Shown here: positions 53,492-53,865 of the stretch, piece by piece
Layout: each line of letters opens with the position of its first letter
Position numbering within the stretch: position 1 is the stretch's first letter
DNA from: STC-54 sp964504665
GTDB taxonomy: Bacteria; Patescibacteriota; Microgenomatia; Daviesbacterales; UBA10151
Assembly: GCA_964504665.1 (NCBI GenBank)
Contig: CAZDEH010000006.1
Span: 1-53,865 of the forward strand
Length of the DNA stretch: 53,865 nucleotides
Reading direction: 5' to 3'
Position numbers and translations under genes: made by a program
The notes under the pieces: generated by a model
The model's database searches: none
What the model was told of the DNA's origin: nothing
Seen by the model: the letters and a program-made list of their open reading frames with translations, nothing else

Positions 53492-53865
53492 ATGCGAAGG
53501 TTAACTTTACAAAGCAATAATTTTGCTAATTCACCTCATATTGATCTATGGTTGCTTTCTACAGTCGTTATCTTATGTCTATTCGGTCTCTTAATGGTGT
53601 TTGATGCGTCTTCATTTGAGGCCTTTAACGAGTTTGGAGATAAGCTATATCTTATTCGCCAACAACTAATTTCGGCTGGAATAGGTTTTGCTTTTCTATT
53701 TTTTTTTGTTTTTTTTGATTATCATAAATTAGAAAAATATGCCTTTCCGATGCTATTAATTTCAGTGCTTCTCCTTTTGCTAGTATTTGTTCCGGGTTTT
53801 GGTGTGTTGGCAGGTGGAGCTCATCGTTGGCTTAAATTTGGAAGTTTTACTATGCAGCCGGCTGA
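53492..53865 (+). CDS. ftsW: FtsW/RodA-type SEDS glycosyltransferase, N-terminal part
   Basis: Peptidoglycan polymerase that works with FtsI at the septum. The first 124 residues are in the window and the gene runs off the end. After a short cytoplasmic tail come DLWLLSTVVILCLFGLLMVFDAS (helix 1), YLIRQQLISAGIGFAFLFF (helix 2), a third helix, and the outer loop VLAGGAHRWLKFGSFTMQPAE, which is the SEDS signature (GA-RW-x-G...QPSE). The ATG at 53492 is preceded by no Shine-Dalgarno. Its place after mraY is standard for the cluster. Confidence 0.94.
   Translation, partial: MRRLTLQSNNFANSPHIDLWLLSTVVILCLFGLLMVFDASSFEAFNEFGDKLYLIRQQLISAGIGFAFLFFFVFFDYHKLEKYAFPMLLISVLLLLLVFVPGFGVLAGGAHRWLKFGSFTMQPA

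Noticed and set aside
1..53865. tRNA, rRNA, CRISPR arrays, insertion sequences and UGA recoding
   Set aside because: I saw no cloverleaf-like stretch, spaced repeats or transposase. Genes end normally at TGA, so there is no support for UGA read as glycine.

Overview
The window is AT-rich, almost gapless (no gene-free stretch over 300 bases), uses the standard code (TGA is a real stop, for example after glyS) and shows very few Shine-Dalgarno sequences. The gene order recO–glyS–mraZ–ftsL-like–ftsI–murE-like–murF-like–mraY–ftsW, the shortened Mur proteins, the DUF4012 protein and the many small membrane glycosyltransferases suggest a Candidate Phyla Radiation bacterium (Patescibacteria), most likely of the Microgenomates (OP11) group. 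That placement is inferred from gene content and style; no rRNA gene is present to test it.

Layout. (1) 1-744: the end of a DegT-family sugar aminotransferase. (2) 823-8276, plus strand: an unusual operon with a large unrecognised beta-rich protein, a FkbO/Hyg5-type chorismatase, aroA, a methyltransferase-like gene, aroC and a GT2 glycosyltransferase. It could make a chorismate-derived aromatic acid inside a surface-glycan locus. (3) 8282-15065, minus strand: a GT-C membrane protein, a methyltransferase, a Wzm/Wzt-type ABC exporter, a B12-binding radical SAM enzyme and a small methyltransferase. (4) 15135-41728: a dense glycosyltransferase island with GT-A (GT2), GT-B (GT4) and GT-C members, a hexapeptide acyltransferase, an O-antigen ligase/polymerase-like protein and a WcaJ-type phosphoglycosyl transferase. 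rsmH lies inside it on the minus strand. (5) 41747-46738: a DUF4012 protein, recO, glyS and two small unrecognised genes. (6) 46780-53865: a division and cell-wall cluster starting with an mraZ promoter that carries four 10-bp-phased MraZ-like operator repeats.

How it fits together. The phosphoglycosyl transferase would start lipid-linked glycans. GT2 and GT4 enzymes extend them in the cytoplasm, Wzm/Wzt or another route moves them across the membrane, and GT-C enzymes and the ligase act outside. Methyltransferases, the radical SAM enzyme, the acyltransferase and perhaps the chorismatase product would decorate the glycan. The last part of the window makes and polymerises cell-wall precursor, with divergent or shortened Mur enzymes.

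The points most worth checking are the chorismatase–aroA–aroC operon, a recurring beta-sandwich domain inserted in glycosyltransferases of different folds, promoters placed so close to start codons that the transcripts should be leaderless, the phased MraZ operator, and the divergent Mur ligase/MurB/MraY set.
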